The notes beneath the pieces are model-generated. The model had not been told where the DNA came from. It was given only the letters and a program-made list of their open reading frames with translations, and searched no databases. The position numbers and the translations under genes are program-made. DNA of 64,000 nt from Thiogranum sp. (GTDB taxonomy: Bacteria > Pseudomonadota > Gammaproteobacteria > DSM-19610), in contig JASBSS010000017.1 in assembly GCA_030148805.1 (NCBI GenBank), positions 1-64,000 of the forward strand. The letters are read 5' to 3'. Below are positions 19,401-26,076 of the stretch, piece after piece. Position 1 is the first letter of the stretch; each line of letters starts with the position of its first letter.

Positions 19401-19857
19401 CACGCGCATCCAGATCCGCGCCACCACCATCCGCACCTGGGACCGGCAGGAGCTGCTGGTCCCGAACAAGGAATTCATCACCGGGCGGCTGCTGAACTGG
19501 TCGCTCTCGGACCCCATCACCCGCATCCGCGTGCCGGTGGGCGTGGCCTACGGCAGCGACGCGCAGCGGGCGATGCAATTGATGCGCGAGGCCGCCGAGC
19601 ACAACAAGCTGGTGCTCAAGGACCCGCCGCCCTACACCATCTTCACCCAGTTCGGCGACAATACCCTCAACCTGGAACTACGCTGCTTCGTCGGCACCCA
19701 GGAAGACCGCCTGCCGGCGATCTCCCAACTGCACGAGGCCATCAACCAGGCCTTCACCGAGGCGGACATCGTCATCGCCTTCCCGCAGCGCGACGTGCAC
19801 CTGGACACCACCCGGCCGTTGGAAGTCCGCATCCAGTCGCAGGAGCCCGGCCAGTAG
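16405..19857 (+). CDS. MscK/KefA-type large mechanosensitive channel (MscS superfamily)
   Basis: A 1150-residue inner-membrane channel that opens on hypo-osmotic shock. The order is signal peptide (LWPLALLTFAWLAQAAPPAP), about 450 residues of periplasmic coiled coil, roughly eight to eleven transmembrane helices from about residue 520, and the C-terminal MscS domain. The MscS domain shows GIGFGLQEIVANFISGLIIL (TM3 pore helix), ERPIRVGDVVTVGDSDGVV and LLVPNKEFITGRLLNWSLSD. GTG 16405 follows the DUF481 gene by 15 nt. The stop codon (in CCAGTAG) is the first unit of a 25-copy heptamer array. Confidence 0.88.
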   Translation: MTPARALTAPALRSPRARAWRARRWRALWPLALLTFAWLAQAAPPAPPPSGSDTLSRSAVEARLKELETNKAYDKETRDTLADLYNKTLGYLEAAKTNNASAETFRQTRQNAAAQAAKLRRQLESDEKHQPPPKVQASAQTPLAEIEQQLLKEKADQAAVDAKLSSLKELLAQESNRPDQARQQLTDARRQLESVSTQLHQPPVNGEAAALHEARHWSLLAQSKALTAEINMLDQELLSYPMRLDLIKAQRDTTARSLERIGQRVQALENLLNGKRRDQVEAARAEVASAQGETRDKPALVQEFAAQNADYSDQLQRLTTRLEKTVANAQNISDQAKSIEEDYRSTRQKLDVAGLSHALGQILLEQRRLLPDERKIRRDARLREAEISDTAFQQIQLNEQLRKLNNPDTYASALSAGLDPASARALHQDLVELSKTRRDLLQKIIATGDSYLRALGELDYAQTRLLDVVTQYDGFLAERLLWVRSAPAPDLGMLINTPAQVMELLSPSNWLDLSETLLDQLHASVFPALLLLLAFGLIWKKRQIVRLLHAAGENTRDPRHDHFRYTVQALGLTLLLVLPGPLLFWTAGWMLASSLDANDFSRAVGQALVLMSPAFLYLSAFRGLCRNGGVAVAHFGWPEDVTRQLRRQVTVLMSIFLPSAVVAVITFRITTLVEGALARLAFVVFISALTWFFLRLLGTRKAILQPVMARHPASALARLRYLWLGLAMIVPLLLIVLAISGFVYTAGTLTGSLVQTLWLALGFLLIHQMAVRWLLLVHRKLALAAALERRRAQLNELRQNQDAAADVPRDETELEQPAIDLTALNQESLKLLNSLILFGAVIGLWFIWSDVLPAFGRLDHIDLWHYKGVSDGEESLIPVTLADVLLGVLISVVTVIAARRFPSLLEIVLLKRFEISSGGRYTAATLARYTIAAVGILLVLNTLGVRWSQVQWMAAALSVGIGFGLQEIVANFISGLIILVERPIRVGDVVTVGDSDGVVTRIQIRATTIRTWDRQELLVPNKEFITGRLLNWSLSDPITRIRVPVGVAYGSDAQRAMQLMREAAEHNKLVLKDPPPYTIFTQFGDNTLNLELRCFVGTQEDRLPAISQLHEAINQAFTEADIVIAFPQRDVHLDTTRPLEVRIQSQEPGQ

Positions 19858-20025
19858 CCGGTAGCCGGTAGCCAGTAGCCAGTAACCAGTAGCCAGTAAC
19901 CAGTAGCCAGTAACCAGTAACCAGTAACCAGTAACCAGTAACCAGTAACCAGTAACCAGTAACCAGTAACCAGTAACCAGTAACCAGTAACCAGTAACCA
20001 GTAACCAGTAACCAGTAACCAGTAA
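19851..20025 (+). repeat. Tandem heptamer array, CCAGTAA x25
   Basis: Twenty-five head-to-tail 7-bp units. Unit 1 (CCAGTAG) contains the stop codon of the MscK-type gene. Units 2-3 are CCGGTAG and 4-8 alternate CCAGTAG/CCAGTAA. The remaining 17 are perfect CCAGTAA. Variation is confined to the gene-proximal end, which suggests growth by slippage at the distal end. The minus strand reads as LLVTGYW heptapeptides in all frames; this is a consequence of the repeat and not evidence for a gene. Confidence 0.97.
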
Positions 20026-20037
20026 CCAAAAAAATTA

Positions 20038-20068
20038 AATAATAATTAATAAGTTATTAATTATTATT
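20038..20068. repeat. Perfect 15-bp-arm pure A/T palindrome
   Basis: The arms AATAATAATTAATAA and TTATTAATTATTATT flank a single G at 20053, with no mismatch. It lies between the heptamer array and the convergent egtD stop at 20073 in otherwise GC-rich DNA. It may form a cruciform or a shared transcript-end hairpin; there is no GC stem, so a normal intrinsic terminator is unlikely. Confidence 0.9.
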
Positions 20069-20072
20069 CAAG

Positions 20073-21059
20073 TCAATTATGCATTGATTTCCCGTTCAGT
20101 CCGCCCCGATAGCGGAGACAGTGCACGCTGAACAACTGACCCTCGTCGGTCCACACGGTCTCGGCCTGATAGCCGCTGTCCTCGGCCAGCGCCTGGAATT
20201 CCTCGACGCTGTACTTGTACGAGTTCTCGGTGTGCAGCGATTCGCCTTCGGCAAACCGGATCGGCTGGCCGGCGACGGACACCTGTTGCTCCCGGGTGCT
20301 GCGCAGGTGCATCTCCACCCGTCCGGCGTCTTCGTTGAAAAACGCCAGGTGCTCGAAACACTCCAGACGAAAGTCCGCTTCGAGTTCGCGGTTGATGCGT
20401 TCCAGCAGGTTGAGGTTGAACGCGGCGGTGACGTTGCCGGCGTCGTTGTAGGCCGCGTCCAGCTTGGCCTTGTCCTTCTTCAGATCGACACCGATGAGCA
20501 GCTTGCCGCCCTCGCCCAGGTGGCGGCCGACGCGCTTGAGCAGCTGCCCGGCCTCCTCGGGCTCGAAGTTGCCGATGCTCGAACCGGGGAAGAACGCCGC
20601 GCGCGGCAGGTCCGCGGGCAGCTCCGGCAGCTCGAAATCGCTGCTGTAGTCGGTACAGGCGGCATAGACCTCGAGCTCGGGATAGTCTTGCGCCAGCGAG
20701 GTGGCGGCATCCAGCAGATGACTGCGCGAGATGTCCAGCGGCACGTAGGCGGCCGGTTGCAGCGCATCGAGCAGCACCCGGATCTTGCGACTGCTGCCGC
20801 TGCCCAGCTCCATCAGCATGCAGTCGTTGCCGAGGAAGTCGGCGATCTGCGAGCCGTTGCTTTCGAGAATGTCGACCTCGGTGCGGGTGGGATAGTATTC
20901 GGGCGCCTCGGTGATGGCGTCGAACAGCTGCGAACCGCGCTGGTCGTAGAAGTATTTCGGCGCCACTCGCTTGGGCCGCCGGCTGAGGCCGGCCAACACT
21001 TCCTCGCGGATATCGGCCACTGGCGGATGGTAGTCAAAAAAGTGAATCCGACCGTTCAT
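20073..21059 (-). CDS. egtD: L-histidine N-alpha-methyltransferase (EgtD-like)
   Basis: SAM-dependent trimethylation of histidine to hercynine, the first step of ergothioneine synthesis in characterised homologues. Family features are KYFYDQRGSQLFDAITEAPE, YYPTRTEVDIL, the SAM site MELGSGSSRKIRVLLDAL, and RAAFFPGSSIGNFEP. Its 328 residues match EgtD. ATG 21059 is followed by MNGRIHFFDYHPP. No egtB or other ergothioneine genes are adjacent, so the second step must be encoded elsewhere or the protein may serve a different histidine-methylation product. The gene is convergent with the MscK-type gene and lies downstream of tRNA-Leu on the same strand. Confidence 0.85.
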   Translation of the reverse strand: MNGRIHFFDYHPPVADIREEVLAGLSRRPKRVAPKYFYDQRGSQLFDAITEAPEYYPTRTEVDILESNGSQIADFLGNDCMLMELGSGSSRKIRVLLDALQPAAYVPLDISRSHLLDAATSLAQDYPELEVYAACTDYSSDFELPELPADLPRAAFFPGSSIGNFEPEEAGQLLKRVGRHLGEGGKLLIGVDLKKDKAKLDAAYNDAGNVTAAFNLNLLERINRELEADFRLECFEHLAFFNEDAGRVEMHLRSTREQQVSVAGQPIRFAEGESLHTENSYKYSVEEFQALAEDSGYQAETVWTDEGQLFSVHCLRYRGGLNGKSMHN

Positions 21060-21171
21060 ATCCTTGTCCTTTTTGTTGACTGACAGCGTGGCCTAACGGT
21101 ACGCGCCGGGTTTCTTTTTTGTCAATCGGACAAGTACGACAGCCGTGTCGGATAAGGGGTTCCCGTAAATA

Positions 21172-21256
21172 TGGTGCCGACGGCCGGAGTCGAACCGGCA
21201 CAGCTTTCGCCACTACCCCCTCAAGATAGCGTGTCTACCAATTCCACCACGTCGGC
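21172..21256 (-). tRNA. tRNA-Leu(GAG)
   Basis: The 85-nt cloverleaf folds cleanly. The acceptor stem is GCCGACG/CGTCGGC and the CCA is encoded. The D-arm sequence is GTGGAATTGGTAGAC. The anticodon stem is CTATC/GGTAG with loop TTGAGGG, giving anticodon GAG. There is a class-II variable arm and a T-arm with GGTTCGACTCC. It lies 20 nt downstream of secG on the same strand, the usual secG-tRNA-Leu arrangement. Confidence 0.95.
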
Positions 21257-21276
21257 AAATGCGTTGCTTGGGCTGG

Positions 21277-21732
21277 CTACCGGCCTGGGTCGCCGGCATC
21301 CGGCACGGGTACCGGGGCGTCCTTCTCGGGCACCGCGCCCTGCGGCGGCGCCTTCGGTTCGGCGCTGCCTTCGGCGGGGGGCGCCTCGGGCAGATCGACC
21401 GGCGGCAGATCGACCGCGTCGGTGTCGTCACCGGATTTGGCCGGCGCCTGGGGTTGTTGCGTGACCACCGACTTGTTGACGCTGACGCTCGGATGGCGCT
21501 CGCCCAGCACCAGCGGCGAGGACAACAGCAGGCTGTTGACGAAGAACAGGGTCGCCAGCACCGCGGTGGCGCGGGTGAAGAACGAGCCGCTGCCGCGCGC
21601 GCCGAACACCGTGCCCGAGGCCCCGGCGCCGAAGGCCGCGCCCATGTCCGCGCCCTTGCCCTGTTGCAACAGCACCAGCGCGATGATCGCCAGACCCATC
21701 AGCACCTGCAAAACCAATAAAGCTGTAAACAT
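21277..21732 (-). CDS. secG: Preprotein translocase subunit SecG
   Basis: Small inner-membrane subunit of SecYEG. It has two membrane helices (LLVLQVLMGLAIIALVLLQQ and ATAVLATLFFVNSLLLSS) around the conserved QGKGADMGAAFGAGASGTVFG loop. A long Pro/Ala/Glu-rich cytoplasmic tail brings it to 151 residues, longer than the 110 of E. coli. It starts at ATG 21732, 18 nt after tpiA, and is followed by tRNA-Leu. Confidence 0.95.
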   Translation of the reverse strand: MFTALLVLQVLMGLAIIALVLLQQGKGADMGAAFGAGASGTVFGARGSGSFFTRATAVLATLFFVNSLLLSSPLVLGERHPSVSVNKSVVTQQPQAPAKSGDDTDAVDLPPVDLPEAPPAEGSAEPKAPPQGAVPEKDAPVPVPDAGDPGR

Positions 21733-21750
21733 AGAAGCTGTCCGTTAACC

Positions 21751-22503
21751 TCAGGCGCCGGCGCTGCAGATTTTAAGAAATTCGTTGGCGTCCAGCGACG
21801 CGCCACCGATCAGGCCGCCGTCGATGTCGGCCATGGCAAACAGTTCGGCAGCGTTGGCACCCTTGACGCTGCCGCCGTAGAGAATCTGCACCTTGTCGGC
21901 CACCCCCACGTTCAGCTCGGCGAGCTTGCCGCGGATGAACGCGTGCACGTCCTGCGCCTGCTGCGGCGTGGCCGTCTTGCCGGTGCCGATGGCCCACACC
22001 GGCTCATAGGCGATGACCGCATCGTTCAAGGCCGCGACGCCTTCGAGCTCGATGACCGCGTCGAGCTGGCGCGCCACCACGCTTTCGGTCACGCCCTGCT
22101 CGCGCTCCTCGAGGGTCTCGCCCACGCACAGGATCGGGATCAGCCCGCCCTTGCGCGCGGCGGCGAACTTGCGTGCCGTGAAGGCGTCGTCCTCGGCGTA
22201 CAGGCTGCGACGCTCGGAATGGCCGACGATCGCGTACTTGCAGTTGAAGTCGTTCAACATGCTGGCGGACACCTCGCCGGTGAACGCGCCGCTGTCCTGG
22301 TCGCTGATGTCCTGGCTGCCCCAGGCCACGGGGCTGCCGGCCAGACGCTCGGCCACCTGGGGAATATAGACGAAGGGCGGGCAGACGGCGATCTGCACGT
22401 TAGCGGCCGCGCCCGCGCCGGCGACGATCCCGGAAAGCAACTGTTCAATACTGTCCCGGGAGCCGTTGAGCTTCCAGTTGCCCGCCACCAGTATCTGCCG
22501 CAT
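21751..22503 (-). CDS. tpiA: Triosephosphate isomerase
   Basis: Interconverts dihydroxyacetone phosphate and glyceraldehyde 3-phosphate. It shows VAGNWKLNGS (catalytic Lys), VGHSERR (catalytic His), AYEPVWAIGTGKTA (catalytic Glu) and ILYGGSVKGANA (phosphate loop). I chose ATG 22503 (MRQILVAGNWK, 250 residues), which has AGGAG 9-13 nt upstream. An upstream in-frame start at 22593 would add 30 non-conserved residues and lie across the promoter. Confidence 0.97.
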   Translation of the reverse strand: MRQILVAGNWKLNGSRDSIEQLLSGIVAGAGAAANVQIAVCPPFVYIPQVAERLAGSPVAWGSQDISDQDSGAFTGEVSASMLNDFNCKYAIVGHSERRSLYAEDDAFTARKFAAARKGGLIPILCVGETLEEREQGVTESVVARQLDAVIELEGVAALNDAVIAYEPVWAIGTGKTATPQQAQDVHAFIRGKLAELNVGVADKVQILYGGSVKGANAAELFAMADIDGGLIGGASLDANEFLKICSAGA

Positions 22504-22538
22504 GCCTGTCTCCTGCCTACCCTTTAAAATAGCCGCGT

Positions 22539-22567
22539 AGCCTAGCGACACGGCGCCGGAAAAGCAA
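22539..22567 (-). promoter_or_regulatory. sigma-70 promoter of tpiA-secG-tRNA-Leu
   Basis: On the minus strand TTGCTT (22567-22562), 17 nt, TAGGCT (22544-22539). The leader to ATG 22503 is about 30 nt. It lies back-to-back with the promoter of the TrpD2-like gene. Confidence 0.45.
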
Positions 22568-22617
22568 ATCTTTCGCCGCGCCGTCGCCGCCAAACCCCCG
22601 GTTTACGGCGGATTTTG

Positions 22618-22645
22618 TTGAAACCCGGCAACCACCACTTATACT
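22618..22645 (+). promoter_or_regulatory. sigma-70 promoter of the TrpD2-like/Rieske operon
   Basis: TTGAAA (22618-22623), 16-nt spacer, TATACT (22640-22645). AGGAG then precedes ATG 22674. Strong by inspection. Confidence 0.6.
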
Positions 22646-22673
22646 CGCTGCAAACATATATCAGGAGTCGCTT

Positions 22674-23792
22674 ATGAGCACCGCCGCCGCGGACGCCGAT
22701 CTGCAGAGCACCATGCGCTCGATCATCCAGCGCATCGCCACCGGACCGGAGCTGTCGAAGAACATCTCCGAGGAAGAGGCCCGCCTGGGCACCGCCGCGA
22801 TTTTCGAGGACAAGGTCGACCCGGTGCGCGCGGCGATCTTCTTCATCGCCCTGCGCATGAAGCGCGAGACCCCGGAGGAGAACCGCGGCGTGCTGGACGC
22901 GATTCTCGACTACACCCAGCGCGTGACCGCCGAGGTCGACGAGCTGGTCGACCTGGCCGACCCCTACGACGGCTACAACCGCAGCCTGCCGGCCTCGCCC
23001 TTGCTGCCGCCGCTGCTGGCCGCCTGCGGCGTGCCCTGCGTCTCGCACGGGCTGGACTCGGTGGGGCCGAAGTTCGGCATCACCCACCGCCACGTCCTGG
23101 CCGCCGCCGGCGCCCCGGTGGATCTGACCCCGCAACAGGCCGCCCAGCGCCTGTCCGACCCGGCGCTCGGCTGGAGCTATGTCGACCAGGCCCAGTTCTG
23201 CCCGCGCCTGCACGGCCTGGTGCCGCTGCGCCAGCAGATGATCAAGCGCCCAGTGCTGACCACGGTGGAAGTGCTGGCCAAGCCGATCAGCGGCCGCCAG
23301 AAGACGCATTTCGTCACCGGCTATGTGCACAAACCCTACCCGCCGGTCTACGCCATGCTGGCGCGCCACGCCGGCTTCGACTCGGCGCTGATCATTCGCG
23401 GCACCGAGGGCGGCGTGATCCCCTCGCTGCGCCAGGCCGGCAAATACTTTTACTATCACGACAAGGGCGAGGAACAGGGCGTCGAGGTCGACCCCGGCAG
23501 CATCGGCATCGCCCAGGAGGTACGCGCCGTGCCGCTGCCCGACGACCTGCCGCCGGCCGAGGAACGCGGCGACGGCATCGCGCTCAGCGTCAACGTGCAG
23601 GCCGCGGCGCGCGCGGCCGCCGAGGCCGGCCTGGCCGCGCTGCGCGGCGAGCAAGGCGCGACCTACGATTCGCTGCTCTACGCCGCGTCGATGATCCTGC
23701 AACACGTGGGCAAACACCCCAGCCTGCAAGCCGCCGCCGAACAGGTGCGCGCCGTGCTCGACAGCGGCGACGCCGCCGCGCGCGTGCGCTAG
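22674..23792 (+). CDS. TrpD2-like protein (anthranilate phosphoribosyltransferase family)
   Basis: A 372-residue member of the nucleoside/anthranilate phosphoribosyltransferase fold. The N-terminal helical domain is followed by PYDGYNRSLPASPLLPPLLA, VSHGLDSVGPKFGITHRHVL and IIRGTEGGVIPSL, aligning with TrpD segments. The glycine-rich PRPP loop GTGGD of true TrpD is replaced by YDGYNRS. This matches the TrpD2/YbiB group, which is not a tryptophan enzyme; YbiB has been described as a DNA-binding protein. It is followed after 10 bp by a Rieske ferredoxin gene. The role of the pair is unknown. Confidence 0.7.
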   Translation: MSTAAADADLQSTMRSIIQRIATGPELSKNISEEEARLGTAAIFEDKVDPVRAAIFFIALRMKRETPEENRGVLDAILDYTQRVTAEVDELVDLADPYDGYNRSLPASPLLPPLLAACGVPCVSHGLDSVGPKFGITHRHVLAAAGAPVDLTPQQAAQRLSDPALGWSYVDQAQFCPRLHGLVPLRQQMIKRPVLTTVEVLAKPISGRQKTHFVTGYVHKPYPPVYAMLARHAGFDSALIIRGTEGGVIPSLRQAGKYFYYHDKGEEQGVEVDPGSIGIAQEVRAVPLPDDLPPAEERGDGIALSVNVQAAARAAAEAGLAALRGEQGATYDSLLYAASMILQHVGKHPSLQAAAEQVRAVLDSGDAAARVR

Positions 23793-23802
23793 GGGCAGGC
23801 GC

Positions 23803-24117
23803 ATGCAGGCACCCTTTGAAGCCGTAGCCGCCGTCGACGAGCTAGCGCCCGGCGAGATGAAGAAGATCACCGTCGGCGGCAAGGCGCTGTTGCTGTGCAA
23901 CGCCGAGGGCGACTATTACGCCGTGGACGAGATGTGCAGCCACGAGGACTACTCGCTGCACCTGGGCTGCATCCAGGGCCGCAAGATCAAATGCTCGTTG
24001 CACGGCAGCTATTTCGACCTGGCCAGCGGCGCCGCCCTGGTCGAGCCGGCCGACGAGCCGATCGGCACCTATCCGGTGAAAATCAGCGCCGGCCAGGTAT
24101 GGGTGGACCCCAGCTAA
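23803..24117 (+). CDS. Rieske-type [2Fe-2S] ferredoxin
   Basis: A 104-residue soluble Rieske protein. The cluster ligands are in MCSHEDYSLHLG (Cys-x-His) and KCSLHGSYFDL (Cys-x-x-His), with the small-ferredoxin tail IGTYPVKISAGQVWV. No signal peptide, so cytoplasmic. Proteins of this kind pass electrons to dioxygenases or reductases, but no such partner is adjacent. The stop codon TAA (24115-24117) overlaps the T-run end of the minus-strand small-RNA terminator. Confidence 0.9.
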   Translation: MQAPFEAVAAVDELAPGEMKKITVGGKALLLCNAEGDYYAVDEMCSHEDYSLHLGCIQGRKIKCSLHGSYFDLASGAALVEPADEPIGTYPVKISAGQVWVDPS

Positions 24118-24146
24118 AAAAAAGCCCGCCCGGAGCGGGGGCAGGC
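24116..24146 (-). terminator. Intrinsic terminator of the candidate small RNA
   Basis: Minus-strand stem GCCTGCCC/GGGCGGGC (24146-24139 with 24131-24124), 8 bp including one G-U, loop of 7, then eight T (24123-24116). On the plus strand the same stem has a C-A mismatch and no T-run, so orientation is clear. Confidence 0.85.
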
Positions 24147-24268
24147 GTCGTCGCCTCCTTGCGACGTAAAGGACCGCCCTGTCGTTATGTGCCGAGCGTC
24201 CCTGCCCGGCCTTGCAAGCGCACGATCCCGTGGTCGAACCCGACGGATTGCCGTGTTCGATCCTGGGG
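24116..24268 (-). ncRNA. Candidate Rsm/CsrB-type small RNA (CsrA/RsmA-titrating)
   Basis: No CDS explains a minus-strand transcript here, yet it ends in a strong oriented terminator. Reading the minus strand 5' to 3', there is a two-part hairpin TCGAAC-ACGG...CCGT-GTTCGA (24260-24234). CACG with loop GGAT follows (24232-24221). Then comes a 7-bp stem GCCGGGC/GCTCGGC closing loop AGGGAC (24210-24191), GAC with loop AGGGCG (24183-24172), and a 6-bp stem CGTCGC/GCGACG closing loop AAGGAG (24166-24149). Two hexaloops hold ANGGA and a third loop holds GGA, the signature of CsrA/RsmA-binding RNAs. The 5' end is estimated. Confidence 0.6.
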
Positions 24269-24405
24269 GATGAGACTAAACCTCGGGCTTGACTGTTTGA
24301 TGACCGCGCCGTGACCCTTGCGTGATGCGCCAGCCCCGTTTGTCCCCCCGCCCGTTCGCGGCTACCATCCGGTATTCCCGCCAGCCGAACGGAAGCCCGA
24401 ACGCC

Positions 24406-25956
24406 TTGCCCACCCTGACGACAGCCAACCTCCTCCGCCGCTGGCCGCTGCTGGCCCTGATCGCCGCGCTGCCCGCCTGCGCCGGCAGCCCCGGCCCGGC
24501 CTCCTGGTACCAGGACGGCCAGCGAACCGTGCAGCAGGCCGACCGGCTGCAACCCGACCGGCGCCCGGCGCGCAACGTGATCCTGTTCATCGGCGACGGC
24601 ATGGGCGTGTCCACCGTGACCGCCGCGCGCATTCTCGACGGCCAGCAACGCGGCCAGCCGGGCGAGGAGAACCTGCTGAGCTTCGAGCAGTTCCCCTATG
24701 TCGCCTTGTCGAAGACCTATAACACCAACCAGCAGACCCCCGACTCGGCCGGCACCATGACCGCCATGATGACCGGCGAAAAGACACGCGCCGGCGTCAT
24801 CGCCCAGGACGGCCGCGCGCGCCGCGGCGACTGCGCCGGCGCGCGCGGGCACGAGCTGCGCACGCTGCTGGAGCTGGCCGAGCAGAAGGGCCTGGCCACC
24901 GGCATCGTCACCACCACCCGCCTGACCCACGCCACCCCCGCGGCCACCTACGCCCACAGCCCCGAGCGCGGCTGGGAGGGCGACAGCAAGCTGCCGCCCC
25001 AGGCCCGCCGGCAGGACTGCAAGGACATCGCCGCGCAACTGATCGACTTCCCCTACGGCGACGGCCCGGAGGTGGCACTGGGCGGCGGGCGGCAGTATTT
25101 CCTGCCGCAGCAGACCGCCGATCCCGAAAACCCCGCCAAACAAGGCACCCGCCAGGACGGCCGCGACCTGACCCAGGAATGGCTCGCCCGCCACGCCGAT
25201 GCCGCCTATGTCTGGAACCAGCCGCAATTCGACGCCCTCGACCTCGCGCGCACGCAACACCTGCTGGGCCTGTTCGCGTATTCCCACATGCGTTACGAAG
25301 CCGACCGCAGCCGCGACCGCGCCGGCGAACCCTCGCTGAGCCAGATGACCGCCACCGCGCTGACCCTGCTGAAGCGCAACCCGCGCGGTTACTTTCTGAT
25401 GGTCGAGGCCGGACGCATCGACCACGCCCACCACGCCGGCAACGCCTATCGCGCGCTCACCGACACCATCGAACTGGCGCGCGCCGTCTCGACCGCGCGC
25501 GCCATGAGCAACGCCGACGACACCCTCATCCTCGTCACCGCCGACCACAGCCACACCTTCACCCTGGCCGGCTACCCCACCCGCGGCAACCCCATCCTCG
25601 GCCTGGTGGTCGGCAACGACGAACACGGCGAACCCGATGACCACCCCACGCTGGCCGACGACCACATGCCCTACACCACCCTGGGCTACCAGACCGGCCC
25701 CGGCTACAAACTGATCGGGGAACACACCCGCGACGACCAACGCCGCCCCCCCGCCGCCGGACGCCAGCAGGACCTCAGCCACATCGACACCACCGAGCGC
25801 GGCTTCCACCAGCAGTCCCTGGTGCCGCTGAAATCCGAAACCCACGGCGGCGAGGACGTCGCCGTCTACGCCACCGGCCCCGGCGCCTTCCGCGTGCATG
25901 GGGTGATGGAGCAGAACGTGATCTATCACATCATGCGGCGGGCGTATGGGTGGTAG
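24406..25956 (+). CDS. Alkaline phosphatase (PhoA family), lipoprotein or periplasmic
   Basis: Phosphate monoester hydrolase. Family motifs in order: VILFIGDGMGVSTVTAARI (metal Asp), QTPDSAGTMTAMMTG (phosphorylated Ser about residue 114), MVEAGRIDHAHHAGN (metal Asp/His) and VTADHSHTF (metal Asp-His). The N-terminal LLRRWPLLALIAALPACAGS fits a lipoprotein signal with Cys acceptor. TTG 24406 with GGAAG upstream was chosen because it puts the signal peptide at the terminus. An alternative in-frame start at 24322 adds 28 residues and would reach back towards the small-RNA promoter. At about 516 residues it is typical. Confidence 0.9.
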   Translation: MPTLTTANLLRRWPLLALIAALPACAGSPGPASWYQDGQRTVQQADRLQPDRRPARNVILFIGDGMGVSTVTAARILDGQQRGQPGEENLLSFEQFPYVALSKTYNTNQQTPDSAGTMTAMMTGEKTRAGVIAQDGRARRGDCAGARGHELRTLLELAEQKGLATGIVTTTRLTHATPAATYAHSPERGWEGDSKLPPQARRQDCKDIAAQLIDFPYGDGPEVALGGGRQYFLPQQTADPENPAKQGTRQDGRDLTQEWLARHADAAYVWNQPQFDALDLARTQHLLGLFAYSHMRYEADRSRDRAGEPSLSQMTATALTLLKRNPRGYFLMVEAGRIDHAHHAGNAYRALTDTIELARAVSTARAMSNADDTLILVTADHSHTFTLAGYPTRGNPILGLVVGNDEHGEPDDHPTLADDHMPYTTLGYQTGPGYKLIGEHTRDDQRRPPAAGRQQDLSHIDTTERGFHQQSLVPLKSETHGGEDVAVYATGPGAFRVHGVMEQNVIYHIMRRAYGW

Positions 25957-26016
25957 AAAGCGGGGAAACCAGCAACGCCCGCACGCCTTTCCGGTAAATT
26001 AGCGGTCGCCAGGCGA

Positions 26017-26033
26017 CCCTGTCATTTCTGACA
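26017..26033. repeat. Palindromic direct repeat, copy 1 (CCCTGTCATTTCTGACA)
   Basis: TGTCA/TGACA arms around TTTC. A 16/17 identical copy lies at 27222-27238. The two copies bracket the low-GC patch 26077-27047. Confidence 0.7.
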
Positions 26034-26076
26034 AACAGCCGGGCGCATGCTCGCTATTTGCAACTAGGAGTCGAAG

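Noticed and set aside
15337-19602. A 1421-codon open frame antisense to the DUF481 and MscK-type genes
   Set aside because: Low-complexity His/Gln/Arg/Ala composition with no recognisable domain, exactly antisense to two well-supported genes; typical of open complementary frames in high-GC DNA.
19851-20025. CRISPR array
   Set aside because: Units are 7 bp with no spacers and no cas genes nearby.
19772-20029. Minus-strand protein made of LLVTGYW repeats
   Set aside because: Direct result of a 7-bp repeat being open in every frame on that strand.
21172-21256. tRNA-Leu as attachment site of an integrated element
   Set aside because: No direct repeat of the tRNA 3' end and no integrase seen in the window.
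24124-24146. Terminator for the Rieske gene on the plus strand
   Set aside because: On the plus strand the stem has a C-A mismatch and no T-run; it works on the minus strand only.
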